From positions 1 through 24,688 of the forward strand of contig JANYCM010000224.1 in NCBI GenBank assembly GCA_025360285.1: DNA of 24,688 nt, in the 5' to 3' direction. The notes beneath the pieces were generated by a model. The model saw only the letters and a list, made by a program, of their open reading frames with translations, ran no database searches and had not been told where the DNA came from. How positions within the stretch are numbered: the first letter of the stretch is position 1; every line of letters starts with the position of its first letter. This document shows, piece after piece, positions 1 through 8,267 of this stretch. This DNA is from Sphingomonadales bacterium (GTDB taxonomy: Bacteria; Pseudomonadota; Alphaproteobacteria; Sphingomonadales; Sphingomonadaceae). A program made the translations under genes and the position numbers.

Positions 1-36
1 CTTCCTTCTTGGGCCCCGCCAAGCTAACCCCAAAGC

Positions 37-927
37 GTGACCTCCACCACCACCCGCGGCGTTCAATGGATGATTGTTTCCTGCATGGCCTTTGCGTCGA
101 TGTGGGTGATGATCCGTTATGCCTCTCGGCAGGTGCACGCCTTTGAGATCGTGTTTTTCCGCAATGCCATTGGCACGGCGGTGTTGTTGCCGATGATGCT
201 GCGCAACAAGGGGTTGATCCGGCTCGATCGGCTCACCGCCAATCTGCGCCGTGCGACATCGGGGTTCATCGCCACGATGGGCACTTTTTATGCGGTTGCC
301 CATGCGCCGATGGCGACGGCGCTCAGCATCAATTATACCGCGCCCCTGTTCGCCACGGTAGGCGCTGTGCTGTTCCTGGGCGAAAAGATCCATGCGCGGC
401 GGGTGGCGGCGCTGGTTGTCGGGTTCATCGGCATGTTGATCGTGGTGCGGCCCGGTGCCTTGCCGATGACGCCGGGAGTCTTGGCGGCAATGATTTCGGC
501 GGTATCGACGGCGTTTTCAATCATCGCCATCCGGCAATTGGTGGCGACCGATGACAGCCGGGCGGTGGCGGCCTGGACCTTCATCCTGATGACGCCGCCC
601 AGCCTGATTGTCGCGTTGACGGTGTGGCAATGGCCGCCGGCGCATGTCTGGCCGCTGTTGTTCGCCATTGGCTGCGCGGCGGCGGTGGGGCAATTGTCGA
701 TGAACCGGGCCTTTGCGCTGGCCGAGGCATCGGCGGTGCTGCCCTATGATTTCGTGCGCTTCGGGCTGGTGACGGTTGCCGGCATTGCGCTGTTCGGCGA
801 ACGGCTCGATGCGCTGACGATTGTGGGCGGCATCACCATCTTTGCCGCCACCGTCTATCTGGCAGTGCGCGAGCGCCAGATCGCCCGCGGGGTGCGGGCG
901 GCGAGTGTGGCGGAAAGCCCGAACTGA
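37..927 (+). CDS. DMT-family (EamA) transporter
   Basis: This 296-residue inner-membrane protein is almost wholly hydrophobic, with about ten predicted membrane segments. It matches the duplicated EamA architecture of the drug/metabolite transporter superfamily. The N-terminal half contains the family-typical stretch FEIVFFRNAIG and the 'APMATALSINYTAPLFATVGAVLFLGEKI' type region (residues about 90-118). The second half repeats the pattern near 'LFGERLDALTIVGG'. Members export amino acids, nucleosides or other metabolites, and the substrate here cannot be read from sequence. The start is GTG at 37, with an in-frame stop at 25-27. The ribosome site is poor, so the internal ATG at 70 is a possible alternative. 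A strong hairpin follows the gene. Family call is firm; substrate is unknown. Confidence 0.88.
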   Translation: MTSTTTRGVQWMIVSCMAFASMWVMIRYASRQVHAFEIVFFRNAIGTAVLLPMMLRNKGLIRLDRLTANLRRATSGFIATMGTFYAVAHAPMATALSINYTAPLFATVGAVLFLGEKIHARRVAALVVGFIGMLIVVRPGALPMTPGVLAAMISAVSTAFSIIAIRQLVATDDSRAVAAWTFILMTPPSLIVALTVWQWPPAHVWPLLFAIGCAAAVGQLSMNRAFALAEASAVLPYDFVRFGLVTVAGIALFGERLDALTIVGGITIFAATVYLAVRERQIARGVRAASVAESPN

Positions 928-951
928 CCGAAGCGCAGCGCTGAACAACAG

Positions 952-984
952 CCTGTCATCCCGGGTCAAGCCCGGGATGACAGG
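952..984. repeat. 14-bp perfect hairpin, REP-like repeat and possible terminator
   Basis: The arms 952-965 and 971-984 (CCTGTCATCCCGGG and its complement) pair perfectly over 14 bp around a TCAAG loop, 25 nt after the transporter stop. No T-tract follows. Palindromes with a core like TGTCATCCCGGG occur scattered in intergenic regions of many alphaproteobacteria (general knowledge, not checked here). It may end transcription of the transporter gene or stabilise the mRNA 3' end. Confidence 0.7.
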
Positions 985-1072
985 GAAACCGGGGCCAGAC
1001 CCTCCCTTTCTAAACCGGTTGCGCCGGGCCACGCCGGTTCGCATAAGCGGGCAAATCCTTGGGAGAGCGAAA

Positions 1073-1852
1073 ATGAAACTTGCAGGTTGTTCGGCTGTCG
1101 TCACTGGTGGCGCTTCGGGGCTGGGTGAAGCCACCGCCCGCGCGCTGGCGGCCGAGGGCGTCAAGGTCGCGATTTTCGACATGAATGCCGAAAAGGGCGA
1201 AAAGGTCGCGGCGGAACTGGGCGGGGTGTTTTGCCATGTCAACGTCACCAGCGATGAATCGGTGGAGGCCGGCTTTGCCAAGGCGCGCGCCGCCATCGGC
1301 CAGGAACGCATCCTGATCAATTGCGCCGGCACCGGCAACGCCGCCAAGACCGCCAGCCGCAGCCGCGAAACCGGCGAGATCAAGCATTTTCCGCTGGATG
1401 CCTTCAACATGATCATCCAGATCAACCTGGTCGGCACCTTCCGCTGCATCGCCAAATCGGCGGCCGGGATGCTGACGCTCGATCCGCTGGAAGACGGTGA
1501 GCGCGGCGCCATCGTCAACACGGCATCGGTGGCGGCCGAGGACGGCCAGATGGGCCAGGCGGCGTACAGCGCGTCAAAGGGCGGCGTCGTCGGCATGACC
1601 CTGCCGATCGCCCGCGATTTGATGAGCGAGGGCATCCGCGTCAACACCATCCTGCCCGGCATTTTCAACACGCCGCTGATGAACGGCGCGCCGCAGAATG
1701 TGAAGGATGCGCTGGCCGCGTCGGTGCCGTTCCCGAAACGGCTGGGCAACCCGCATGAATATGCCTCGCTGGCGGTGGAGATGTGCCGGAATTCCTATTT
1801 CAACGGCGAGGATGTGCGGATTGACGGGGCGATCCGGATGGCACCGCGCTGA
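1073..1852 (+). CDS. short-chain dehydrogenase, 3-hydroxyacyl-CoA dehydrogenase type 2 (HSD10)-like
   Basis: This 259-residue classical SDR oxidises a hydroxyl with NAD(P). The cofactor motif TGGASGLG is at 11-18, and Asp36 at the end of strand 2 favours NAD. NCAG is at 83-86. The catalytic Ser152, Tyr165 and Lys169 lie in YSASK. The block AAYSASKGGVVGMTLPIARD, the 'PFPKRLG' stretch and the C-terminus LDGAIRM-type ending (here IDGAIRMAPR) closely match mitochondrial HSD10/HADH2, which acts on short branched 3-hydroxyacyl-CoA and steroids. The start at 1073 follows GGGAGAG (1061-1067); longer in-frame extensions run through the upstream repeat and have no such site. It is flanked by hairpins, so probably monocistronic. 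Exact substrate unknown. Confidence 0.9.
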   Translation: MKLAGCSAVVTGGASGLGEATARALAAEGVKVAIFDMNAEKGEKVAAELGGVFCHVNVTSDESVEAGFAKARAAIGQERILINCAGTGNAAKTASRSRETGEIKHFPLDAFNMIIQINLVGTFRCIAKSAAGMLTLDPLEDGERGAIVNTASVAAEDGQMGQAAYSASKGGVVGMTLPIARDLMSEGIRVNTILPGIFNTPLMNGAPQNVKDALAASVPFPKRLGNPHEYASLAVEMCRNSYFNGEDVRIDGAIRMAPR

Positions 1853-1910
1853 TCGCAGCGCCGCGAGCGCGCGTCCCGCGCGCCGACAGGCGCAAGATCG
1901 GCCGGCGGGG

Positions 1911-1931
1911 CGGCGGGGTCTTCTCCCGCCG
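1911..1931. terminator. GC-rich hairpin after the SDR gene
   Basis: CGGCGGG (1911-1917) pairs with CCCGCCG (1925-1931) around a 7-nt loop, 58 nt past the SDR stop. No T-run follows, so intrinsic termination is only a possibility. Confidence 0.3.
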
Positions 1932-1947
1932 AACCCGTCCGACGTCA

Positions 1948-1966
1948 GCATGGGCTTTGCCCATGC
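1948..1966. terminator. 8-bp perfect hairpin between the SDR and YegP-like genes
   Basis: GCATGGGC (1948-1955) and GCCCATGC (1959-1966) form a perfect stem with a TTT loop. It is 95 nt past the SDR stop and about 90 nt before the next start. It could terminate the SDR transcript or act as a 5' leader element for the small downstream gene. No clear U-tract is present. Confidence 0.4.
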
Positions 1967-2054
1967 CCTTGCTTCCCGAATTCCGATTCTGCCCCCGATT
2001 GACTCCCCCGCCACACCCCATAACATCCCCGCAACAACCAAGGGGAGACACGAC

Positions 2055-2231
2055 ATGGCGCACAAGTTCGAAATCTATAAGGACAAGGCCGGCGAATTCC
2101 GCGTCCGCTTCAAATACAACAGCGAGATCATGTTTTCGACTGAGGGCTACAGCAGCAAAAGCTCGGCCCAGAACGCCATCGATTCGATCAAGAGGAACGG
2201 CCCCGACGCGCCGGTCGAGGATAATAGCTGA
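2055..2231 (+). CDS. YegP/DUF1508-family small protein
   Basis: This 58-residue protein is one DUF1508 repeat: 'KFEIYKDKAGEFRVRFKYNSEIMFSTEGYSSKSSAQNAIDSIK', with the typical F-x-I-Y/F-x-D opening, a 'GEFRWRL-like' strand and a conserved 'GY-x-x-K-x-x' helix start. E. coli YegP holds two such repeats in about 110 residues, so this is a single-repeat form. The molecular role of the family is not established. The start is supported by AGGGGAG at 2041-2047, eight bases before the ATG. It stands alone between hairpins and a convergent neighbour. Family assignment is confident; function is unknown. Confidence 0.85.
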   Translation: MAHKFEIYKDKAGEFRVRFKYNSEIMFSTEGYSSKSSAQNAIDSIKRNGPDAPVEDNS

Positions 2232-2262
2232 TTTCCCTGCGCTGATTTCCGGGCGCTGACCC

Positions 2263-2538
2263 TCAGGCGGCGTCAATCGCCTGGGCCAGGGCAAAATCTC
2301 GTGCCGACAGGCCGCCGGCGTCGTGCGTCGTCAGCCGGACATCGACCTTGTTCCAGACGTTCGACCATTCGGGGTGGTGATCGGCCTTTTCGGCGAGCAG
2401 CGCGACGCGCGCCATGAAGGCAAAGGCGGCGACGAAATCGGCAAAGACGTAACGACGTTCGATGCCGTCGCCGACCTGGGTCCAGCCGGGGATGGTGGCG
2501 AGCGCGGCGGTGATTTCGGCGGCGGTGAATTTGTGCAT
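2263..2538 (-). CDS. phhB: pterin-4a-carbinolamine dehydratase
   Basis: This 91-residue cytoplasmic enzyme dehydrates 4a-hydroxy-tetrahydropterin and so recycles the pterin cofactor of aromatic amino acid hydroxylases. The family signature is complete: HHPEW at 54-58, then 'N-x-V-x-V-x-L-TTH' ending at 72, then 'GGLSARDFALAQ'. The N-terminus 'LATIPGWTQVGDGIERRYVFADF' is also characteristic, and the length is standard. No phenylalanine hydroxylase gene is in the window. Its start codon (2536-2538) touches an ATG on the other strand at 2538, the longest possible start of the metallopeptidase, so the two genes are divergent and very close. Confidence 0.95.
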   Translation of the reverse strand: MHKFTAAEITAALATIPGWTQVGDGIERRYVFADFVAAFAFMARVALLAEKADHHPEWSNVWNKVDVRLTTHDAGGLSARDFALAQAIDAA

Positions 2539-2630
2539 TGCCGGCGTTTAGCCCAGTTTGCCCGGCGGCAATACCCGCAAAGCCGGTCGCCACCCTCGCA
2601 AATGACCTGCTGCGCCCCTATCTCGCCCCG

Positions 2631-3032
2631 ATGCAAACCCGCCACACCCTGCCGCCGACCCTTGCCGACATCGAAGCGCTCGCCCAGGCGGCGGTCGAAC
2701 GCCTGCCCGATCTGTTCCGCCGCCACCTCGCCAACGTCCTGCTGCGCGTCGAGGATTTTCCCGATCGGGATGTCATGGCGGTGATGGAACTGGAGAGCGA
2801 ATGGGACATATTGGGCCTGTATCAGGGCCGCCATGTCGGCATGAAGGGCGATGAACCGACGGGCGTGCTGCCCGACATGATCTTTCTCTATCGCCGGCCG
2901 ATCCTGGAAGAATGGTGCCGGACCGACGACAGCCTGGATGCGATTGTTACCCATGTGCTGGTCCACGAAGTTGGCCACCATTTCGGGCTTAGCGACGCCG
3001 CGATGGAAGCCATTGAGGCCGCGGCCGATTAA
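2631..3032 (+). CDS. zincin-like metallopeptidase family protein (PF06262 type)
   Basis: This 133-residue protein carries the zinc-binding motif HEVGH at 112-116, followed by HFGLSD, in which Asp122 is the likely third ligand. This 'VHEVGHHFGLSD' ending near the C-terminus, with 'MELESEWDILGLYQGRHVG' and 'PDMIFLYRRPILEEWC' before it, is typical of the short bacterial metallopeptidase family PF06262, whose substrates are poorly known. I chose the ATG at 2631 because it gives the usual family length. The longer form from 2538 would add 31 residues of low-complexity sequence and start inside the divergent phhB start codon. Neither start has a strong ribosome site. Confidence 0.85.
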   Translation: MQTRHTLPPTLADIEALAQAAVERLPDLFRRHLANVLLRVEDFPDRDVMAVMELESEWDILGLYQGRHVGMKGDEPTGVLPDMIFLYRRPILEEWCRTDDSLDAIVTHVLVHEVGHHFGLSDAAMEAIEAAAD

Positions 3033-3094
3033 CATAGGCGGCATTTGCAAAGCGCCGGCGGCATGGCAAAGCGGCAGGGCAAAGGGGATGCGAC

Positions 3095-3973
3095 ATGGCA
3101 CAGACACGGCGCTGGGTAATCGGCGCGGGCGGGGTGGCGGCGCTGGCGCTGCTGGCGGGCTGCACAAAGCTGGGGACGCTCAATGGCCTCAACAATGTCA
3201 CGCCCGGCGATGGCGGCACCGCTCATGTGGCGGCAGACGTCGCCTATGGCAGCGACCCGCGCCAGACGCTCGACGTCTATGCGCCGGAAGGGGTCTCCCG
3301 CGCCCCGGTCATCGTGTTTTTCTATGGCGGCAGTTGGAACAGCGGCCGGCGCCAGGATTATGCCTTTGCGGCCAAGGCCTTGGCGTCGCGTGGTTTTGTC
3401 GTCGTGGTCCCCGATTACCGGCTGGTACCGCAGGTGCGTTATCCGGCCTTTGTCGAAGATGGCGCGGCAGCCGTCGCGTGGACGGTCGCCAACATCGCCC
3501 GTTACGGCGGTGATCCGGCGCGTATCGGTGTCAGCGGCCACAGCGCCGGCGGCTATATCGCCATCCTGCTGGCGCTCGACGGGCGCTGGCTGGCGGCGGC
3601 TGGCGTGCCGGGGGCGATCAAGGCCGGCGTCGGGCTCGCCGGCCCCTATGATTTCTACCCGTTCGAAGCCGGCGGCGCCGCCGAGGCAGCCTTTGGCCAG
3701 GCCCCCGACCCGCGCCAGACCCAGCCGATCAGCTTTGCTCGCGCTGAAGCGCCGCCGCTGCTGCTGCTGACCGGCGACGAGGACACGACGGTGAAACCGC
3801 GCAATGCCACCGCGCTGGCGGCGGCGCTGACGGCGCTGAAATCACCGGTTACGGTGAAAACCTATCCCAATATCGGCCATATCGGCATCATCCTGGCGCT
3901 GTCGAAGCCCTTCCGCGGCAAGGCGCCGGCGCTGGCCGACATGACGGGATTTTTCCACAAGACGCTGGGTTAG
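3095..3973 (+). CDS. alpha/beta hydrolase, lipoprotein carboxylesterase
   Basis: This 292-residue protein has a lipoprotein signal with lipobox LLAGC (19-23), so it should be lipid-anchored in the envelope. The mature part is an esterase/lipase-type alpha/beta hydrolase with an oxyanion-hole region FFYGGSW (76-81), nucleophile Ser150 in GHSAGG, probable acid Asp228 or Asp230 in LTGDED, and His262 in NIGHIG. The 'VPDYRLVPQVRYPAFVEDGAAAVAW' block is typical of the BD-FAE/hormone-sensitive-lipase-like group that removes acetyl or feruloyl groups. The ATG at 3095 follows an AGGGG at 3080-3084. Its stop overlaps by a few bases the stop of the convergent hydrolase gene. The exact ester substrate is unknown. 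Confidence 0.9.
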   Translation: MAQTRRWVIGAGGVAALALLAGCTKLGTLNGLNNVTPGDGGTAHVAADVAYGSDPRQTLDVYAPEGVSRAPVIVFFYGGSWNSGRRQDYAFAAKALASRGFVVVVPDYRLVPQVRYPAFVEDGAAAVAWTVANIARYGGDPARIGVSGHSAGGYIAILLALDGRWLAAAGVPGAIKAGVGLAGPYDFYPFEAGGAAEAAFGQAPDPRQTQPISFARAEAPPLLLLTGDEDTTVKPRNATALAAALTALKSPVTVKTYPNIGHIGIILALSKPFRGKAPALADMTGFFHKTLG

Positions 3974-4746
3974 TTGATGAAATTCGCCACTGCTGCCACC
4001 CAGGCTGCCGGCTGTTCATCAACAATGTCATGGGTGCCACCGGTCAGCGCGACAAACGCCCAGTCCGGGCGCAGCGCGGCGGTGCGGCACGAGGCATCGT
4101 AAAGATCCTCGCCGGTGTTGGTAAGGATGAGGGTCGGCGCCTGGATCGCCGCCAGATCGGCGGCGATGTCATAGGCAAAGGCGGCTTCGAAGCCCCAATG
4201 ATAGCGATCGGGGTTGGCGAGCATAGTGACGACATGGCGGTGCATGGCGGCCAGATCCGTCCAGCCCGGCGTGGCGCGCAGGCGCTGCGCCCAGGCGTCG
4301 GTCAGATGTCCACCATCGGCGCGCGGCACGACGGGATCGAAGCGAAAGCCCGCAAAGTGCGCGCGTTCCGCAGCGTTGAACAGCGGCACGCCATTGAGGA
4401 TCAGGCGGTCGACAGCGCCGGGATGCCGGGCGGCGAGCGCCGCGGCAATGGCAGCGCCGGTGTGATGGCCGAGCAGGTGCACCGGTCCCGCCGCCAGTTG
4501 CGGCAGCAGCGCGGCCAGGGCATCGGCATGATCGGCGATACTGGCCGGCGCCGGCGGCGGATCGGAAGCGCCAAAGCCCGGTGTGTCGATCGCGATGGCA
4601 TGAAGGCCGGCGGCGGCCAGCAAAGGCAGCGCCGGGGCGAACATGGCGCCGGACAACGGCGATTGATGCAGCAACACCAGCACCGGGCCATCGCCGGCCG
4701 CCAGCAGATGCACCTGCCCCCACCGCCCATCAATGTAGCGCCGCAT
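3970..4746 (-). CDS. alpha/beta hydrolase with His at the nucleophile position
   Basis: This 258-residue cytoplasmic protein of the alpha/beta hydrolase fold has a conserved core: LLHQSPLSG after strand 3 (oxyanion hole), 'IAIDTPGFGASDPP', and 'LILNGVPLF'. The nucleophile elbow reads GHHTG (93-97), so His95 replaces the expected Ser. The acid (Glu/Asp at 213-214 in NTGEDLYD) and the catalytic His239 (GGTHD) are present. I recall related proteins with GHHTG or GYHTG elbows, so this may be a subfamily trait rather than a mutation; activity is uncertain. The ATG at 4746 is preceded by an in-frame TTG, and no clear ribosome site is seen. It is the last gene of the TonB receptor-hydrolase-hydrolase operon, 43 nt after the previous gene. 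Confidence 0.85.
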   Translation of the reverse strand: MRRYIDGRWGQVHLLAAGDGPVLVLLHQSPLSGAMFAPALPLLAAAGLHAIAIDTPGFGASDPPPAPASIADHADALAALLPQLAAGPVHLLGHHTGAAIAAALAARHPGAVDRLILNGVPLFNAAERAHFAGFRFDPVVPRADGGHLTDAWAQRLRATPGWTDLAAMHRHVVTMLANPDRYHWGFEAAFAYDIAADLAAIQAPTLILTNTGEDLYDASCRTAALRPDWAFVALTGGTHDIVDEQPAAWVAAVANFIN

Positions 4747-4789
4747 CAAAAGGGGTGCAAGGGCTCAGCCCCTGCCCGCCGGCGGCCCG

Positions 4790-5632
4790 TCACTTCGTCT
4801 CCACCCAACTCGCACCGGCCCGCCGCAGCGGCGCCAGCGATTTGCCGGCCAGGGCCAGCCGCAGAAACGCCAGGCTGGTCGCCAGCGCAGCGTCGAATTG
4901 CGCGGTCTGTGGGGCCTCGCTGCGTTCGGGCCGGCAGATGATATTGCCGAAATAATGGTCAACGCCGTCGCCGACGAACAGTGCGGCCGGGCCGGGGGCA
5001 GTGTCATAACTGGCGCGGTGGACCTGCCAGGTTGGTGCCATCATCGGCAGCACATCCCCGGTGCCGGTTTCGACAAACATCGGCCGGGCTACCGAGGCCC
5101 AGGCGGTGGCTGGAATACGCGGCGGGAAGGGGCCGGGCGGCGAAAAGGCGATGATTGCGGCGACATCGGGATCGGGCACGCCGGGGGCTTCCAGCCCGGC
5201 ACCGCCCATGATCTGGGCGATCAGCGCGCCGTAGCTGTGGCCGGCGGCGATCACCGGCCCGTCGGGCAGACCGAGCGCCGCGCGCGCCGTGATGATGCCG
5301 CGCATGTCGGCGAGGCGCAGCGGAATGCCCAGCGCCGGATCGATCTTGCCGCCGCCGGGATGATCGGGCGAATCGGCGTGCAGCGGCGCGATGACCGTCC
5401 AGCCGGCGGCGGCCCAGGCACTGGCGAGGCGATCATATTTGTCGGGCCGGCTATTGGCGCCGTGCGAAAACACCATGAAGCCATGTGGCTTGCCAGCCGC
5501 CGGCCACAGCCGCAGCGGCACAGCCCGGCCGTCAGCAAGTACCAGCCCGGTATCGCGCGGCGGCGGCGCGGCGGCGACCATCAACAGCGCTGCCGCGCCG
5601 CCGATGGCCTGCCGCCGGTTGAAATCGGCCAC
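4790..5632 (-). CDS. exported alpha/beta hydrolase (dienelactone-hydrolase/platelet-acetylhydrolase-like)
   Basis: This 280-residue enzyme has an N-terminal twin-Arg-like signal (NRRQAIGGAAALLMVAAA, residues 5-22), implying periplasmic location, probably by Tat. FSHGANS (55-61) forms the oxyanion region. GHSYG (131-135) holds the nucleophile Ser133, Asp193 is in ETGTGDVLP, and His226 is in GDGVDHYF; together these make a complete triad. The overall pattern resembles predicted dienelactone hydrolases and PAF-acetylhydrolase-like esterases. It starts with GTG at 5632, five bases after GGAAG and 16 bases after the TonB receptor stop, so it is almost surely cotranscribed with the receptor. I infer that it acts on the imported compound or on a precursor in the periplasm. 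Confidence 0.88.
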   Translation of the reverse strand: MADFNRRQAIGGAAALLMVAAAPPPRDTGLVLADGRAVPLRLWPAAGKPHGFMVFSHGANSRPDKYDRLASAWAAAGWTVIAPLHADSPDHPGGGKIDPALGIPLRLADMRGIITARAALGLPDGPVIAAGHSYGALIAQIMGGAGLEAPGVPDPDVAAIIAFSPPGPFPPRIPATAWASVARPMFVETGTGDVLPMMAPTWQVHRASYDTAPGPAALFVGDGVDHYFGNIICRPERSEAPQTAQFDAALATSLAFLRLALAGKSLAPLRRAGASWVETK

Positions 5633-5648
5633 CGCCGCTTCCGCCGGA

Positions 5649-8135
5649 TCAGAAGGTCACGGACCCGGTGAGGCCAATGGTCCGGCGCTCGCCCAGCGTC
5701 GGCACATAGGATGCCGACAGCGCGCCGCCGGTGCCAATCAGGAACAGCGACGATGAGACATATTTCTTGTCGGCGATGTTCTTGACATATACGTTCAATC
5801 CGAAGCGGCCGAAGGTGATGCCGGCCGAGGCATTGAACAGCAACCGGTCGGGCGCCCAGGCGAGATTGGCTTCATCGACGTAGGACTTGGTCTGGTAACT
5901 GGCGTCACCGCGGATATACCAGTCATTGCGGTCGCCGAACTTGCCGTCGAACGTCAGGCCCGCGCGGGCATCGAATTCGGGAACGCGTTCGAGATGGTTG
6001 CCGGCAATCGACAATACCGGCGTCGGTGTGCCGGCGACGGTAGTGCAGACAAGGCCATCGCAATTGCCGCTGGCGCCAAAGCGCTGCGAGACCGATCCGG
6101 CGGCATAGCGCGAACGGTTGTAGCTGGCACCAAAGTCGAGCTTGACCGGCGGCGCGATGCGCCAGACGCCCTCGATTTCGGCGCCTGTCACCTTCACGCC
6201 GCCGATATTGCCGATCAGTGAGGGCACAATGGCAATGAAGGACGGCGCCGTGCCATTGGCCTGAAGGCGCACGGCATTGGTTTGCAGATTCTTCCAGTCG
6301 GTATGATAGACGGCGAAGTTCAGCGTCAGTGCCCGGTCGAAGAAGCTGTTCTTCGATCCGATTTCATAGGTCCAGTTGGTTTCATTTTGATACGTCTGTT
6401 GGGCAACATAGGGCACGTTGCCATTGAGACCGCCCGATTTGACACCGCGGGCCACCGATCCGTAGATCATGTTGTCCGGGCCGAACTTGTAGGTGATGGT
6501 GCCACGCGGCGCGAAGTAATTGGTCGACCGTTTGAACTGGGTCGGCGCCGCCGCCTGGATCAAATTGTTGGGCGCGGCCTGGCGGACCAGATAGTCGCTG
6601 GCGCGCTGGCTTTCGTCGGTCCAGCGGCCTTCTGCGGTGACTTCCAGCCGGTCGTTCACCTTCCAGCCGATGAAGCCGAACAGGCTGACGATGTTCTCGT
6701 CGCGCTGCAGATAGGTGTTGCGCTGGAAGAAGTTGGTGGGGAACGGCAGGCCGGCGCCGATCGGGAAAAAGGCGATCGGATCGGGCAGGGTCAGCGAATT
6801 CAGCGGGGCGGTTTCGCTGGCGTTTGAATCAATATCCTTGGTTTTGGCATAGTTGAACCCGAACAAGGCGCGCACGGCACCCTTGTCATCATAGGTCAGG
6901 CGCAATTCATGGCTCGATCCCTTGAAACTGGAATCGCTGCCGCTCGAATCGAACAGATTGCCGAAATTGGTGCCGAACAGCACCAGCGGCACCAGCGGAT
7001 CGCGGGTCGGCGACCCCCGCGCCGTAATATTGGCCTGGGTATAGCCGAACTGATAGGCAACGCTGACCGGGCCATCGGGGGCCCATTCGGCCTTGGCCGA
7101 AATGACCTGGGTCGGACCCTTGAGACCATAAGCACGCGGATCGATGACCAGGCCGGGCAAGCGGGTTTCGCCGGCAACCAGCACCGGGACGGCGGGCAGT
7201 TCACCGACATAGAGGCGGTTCTGTCCCCCGACAGGTGAGGCATTGAGCGTGTTGAGCGCGCTCGCCGTGCCGGCGGTGGCCAGCGTGTAACCGGGCTGGG
7301 CCTCGATCGTGCGTTCGGTGCGGATATATTCGGCATCGATCGTCACATCGTCAGATGGCTTGGCAATAACCCGGAACTGATAGGCTTCCTTGTTCCAGCC
7401 GCCGAGATTGCCCTTGGTCAGCGCACCATTGGCGTTGGCCAGCGGATGGTTGTTGGTCCAGGTGCCGTCGAACTGCGAATGCGCCACGGATGCCAGCACC
7501 GCCAGCTTGTCCTTGATGATCGGCACGCTGATATACCCGCGGGCATCATAGCGGTCATAGGTGCCGATGGTGCCGCTGATCTTGCCTTCGATGTTTTCAA
7601 GGTTGGGCGCCTTGGTCGTCATGTTGATCGCACCGGCAAAGGCGTTGCGGCCATAAAGCGCCGATTGCGGCCCCTTGATGATCTCCACCCGGTCAAGTTC
7701 GAGCAGGCCCTGATCGATCAGGTAACCGCGCTGCATGTAGATGCCATCGAGATAGACGGGGACATTCTGCACCGGCGAGGTGGTGCGCAAATTGGTCTGG
7801 CCGCGAATGGCCGGCTGCACAACGATCGGCGTGATCGCTTCAAAGCTGAAGCCGACGGTGCGTTCGGCAATGTCCGACAGATCATCGATGCCCTGGCGCT
7901 GCAATTCCTGCGACGAAATCGTGCTGACGGCGATCGGCACGTCCTGCAAACGTTCCGAAACGCGGCGGGCGGTGACCAGGATGGCGTTGGAATCATCGGC
8001 ATCGGCAGCGGCGGTGTTTGCCGGTGTCGCCTGTGCCCAGGCGGGCGCTGCCAGAACAAGGCCCAGCGCCGTGGCGGCCAGCGCCAGGCCTTTCATATGC
8101 AAGGCAATCCCCTCGATCGTGCGATGGTCTGTCAT
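5649..8135 (-). CDS. TonB-dependent outer-membrane receptor
   Basis: This 828-residue outer-membrane importer has a signal peptide ending in AWA-Q near residue 34, a TonB-box-like NAILVTARR, then a plug domain. The plug contains 'ERLQDVPIAVSTISSQEL', 'PVYLDGIYMQRG', and 'LLELDRVEIIKGPQSALYGRNAFAGAINMTTKAP'. A 22-strand-type barrel follows and ends in GLTGSVTF, with the terminal Phe expected for barrel insertion. The ATG at 8135 is chosen for the strong AGGAGGGG four bases upstream. A second ATG at 8096 would give a more standard 21-residue signal. The family imports siderophores, glycans, lignin or steroid-type molecules in sphingomonads; the ligand here is unknown. It heads an operon with two hydrolases and lies just downstream of the IclR gene. 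Confidence 0.95.
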   Translation of the reverse strand: MTDHRTIEGIALHMKGLALAATALGLVLAAPAWAQATPANTAAADADDSNAILVTARRVSERLQDVPIAVSTISSQELQRQGIDDLSDIAERTVGFSFEAITPIVVQPAIRGQTNLRTTSPVQNVPVYLDGIYMQRGYLIDQGLLELDRVEIIKGPQSALYGRNAFAGAINMTTKAPNLENIEGKISGTIGTYDRYDARGYISVPIIKDKLAVLASVAHSQFDGTWTNNHPLANANGALTKGNLGGWNKEAYQFRVIAKPSDDVTIDAEYIRTERTIEAQPGYTLATAGTASALNTLNASPVGGQNRLYVGELPAVPVLVAGETRLPGLVIDPRAYGLKGPTQVISAKAEWAPDGPVSVAYQFGYTQANITARGSPTRDPLVPLVLFGTNFGNLFDSSGSDSSFKGSSHELRLTYDDKGAVRALFGFNYAKTKDIDSNASETAPLNSLTLPDPIAFFPIGAGLPFPTNFFQRNTYLQRDENIVSLFGFIGWKVNDRLEVTAEGRWTDESQRASDYLVRQAAPNNLIQAAAPTQFKRSTNYFAPRGTITYKFGPDNMIYGSVARGVKSGGLNGNVPYVAQQTYQNETNWTYEIGSKNSFFDRALTLNFAVYHTDWKNLQTNAVRLQANGTAPSFIAIVPSLIGNIGGVKVTGAEIEGVWRIAPPVKLDFGASYNRSRYAAGSVSQRFGASGNCDGLVCTTVAGTPTPVLSIAGNHLERVPEFDARAGLTFDGKFGDRNDWYIRGDASYQTKSYVDEANLAWAPDRLLFNASAGITFGRFGLNVYVKNIADKKYVSSSLFLIGTGGALSASYVPTLGERRTIGLTGSVTF

Positions 8136-8249
8136 GTCCCCTCCTCTGGGTGACCAACGCCGCCCTGGCCTTGCCTGGCCAGCCGGCGACGTGTCACACA
8201 CATGTAAAGATGCACACCGCCGCCGCCGCGAAGGGGTCATTCACGCCGG

Positions 8250-8267
8250 CTATCCGGCAGGCGGATA
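8250..8267. promoter_or_regulatory. candidate IclR operator, copy 1 (upstream of TonB receptor)
   Basis: CTATCCGGCAG-GC-GGATA contains the inverted repeat TATCCG/CGGATA (8251-8256 and 8262-8267, 5-nt spacer). It matches the dyad at 9135-9152 in 16 of 18 positions. It overlaps the last codons and stop of the IclR gene and lies 115-132 bp upstream of the receptor ATG. A regulatory role is inferred from the repetition and position. Confidence 0.5.

Noticed and set aside
517..1749. 410-residue minus-strand open frame opposite the DMT transporter and SDR genes
   Set aside because: It spans two well-supported genes on the other strand, has low-complexity sequence and no recognisable domain; a shadow of GC-rich codons.
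8136..8240. 35-residue extension of the TonB receptor upstream of the ATG at 8135
   Set aside because: It lacks signal-peptide character, while the AGGAGGGG directly before 8135 is the best ribosome site in the region.
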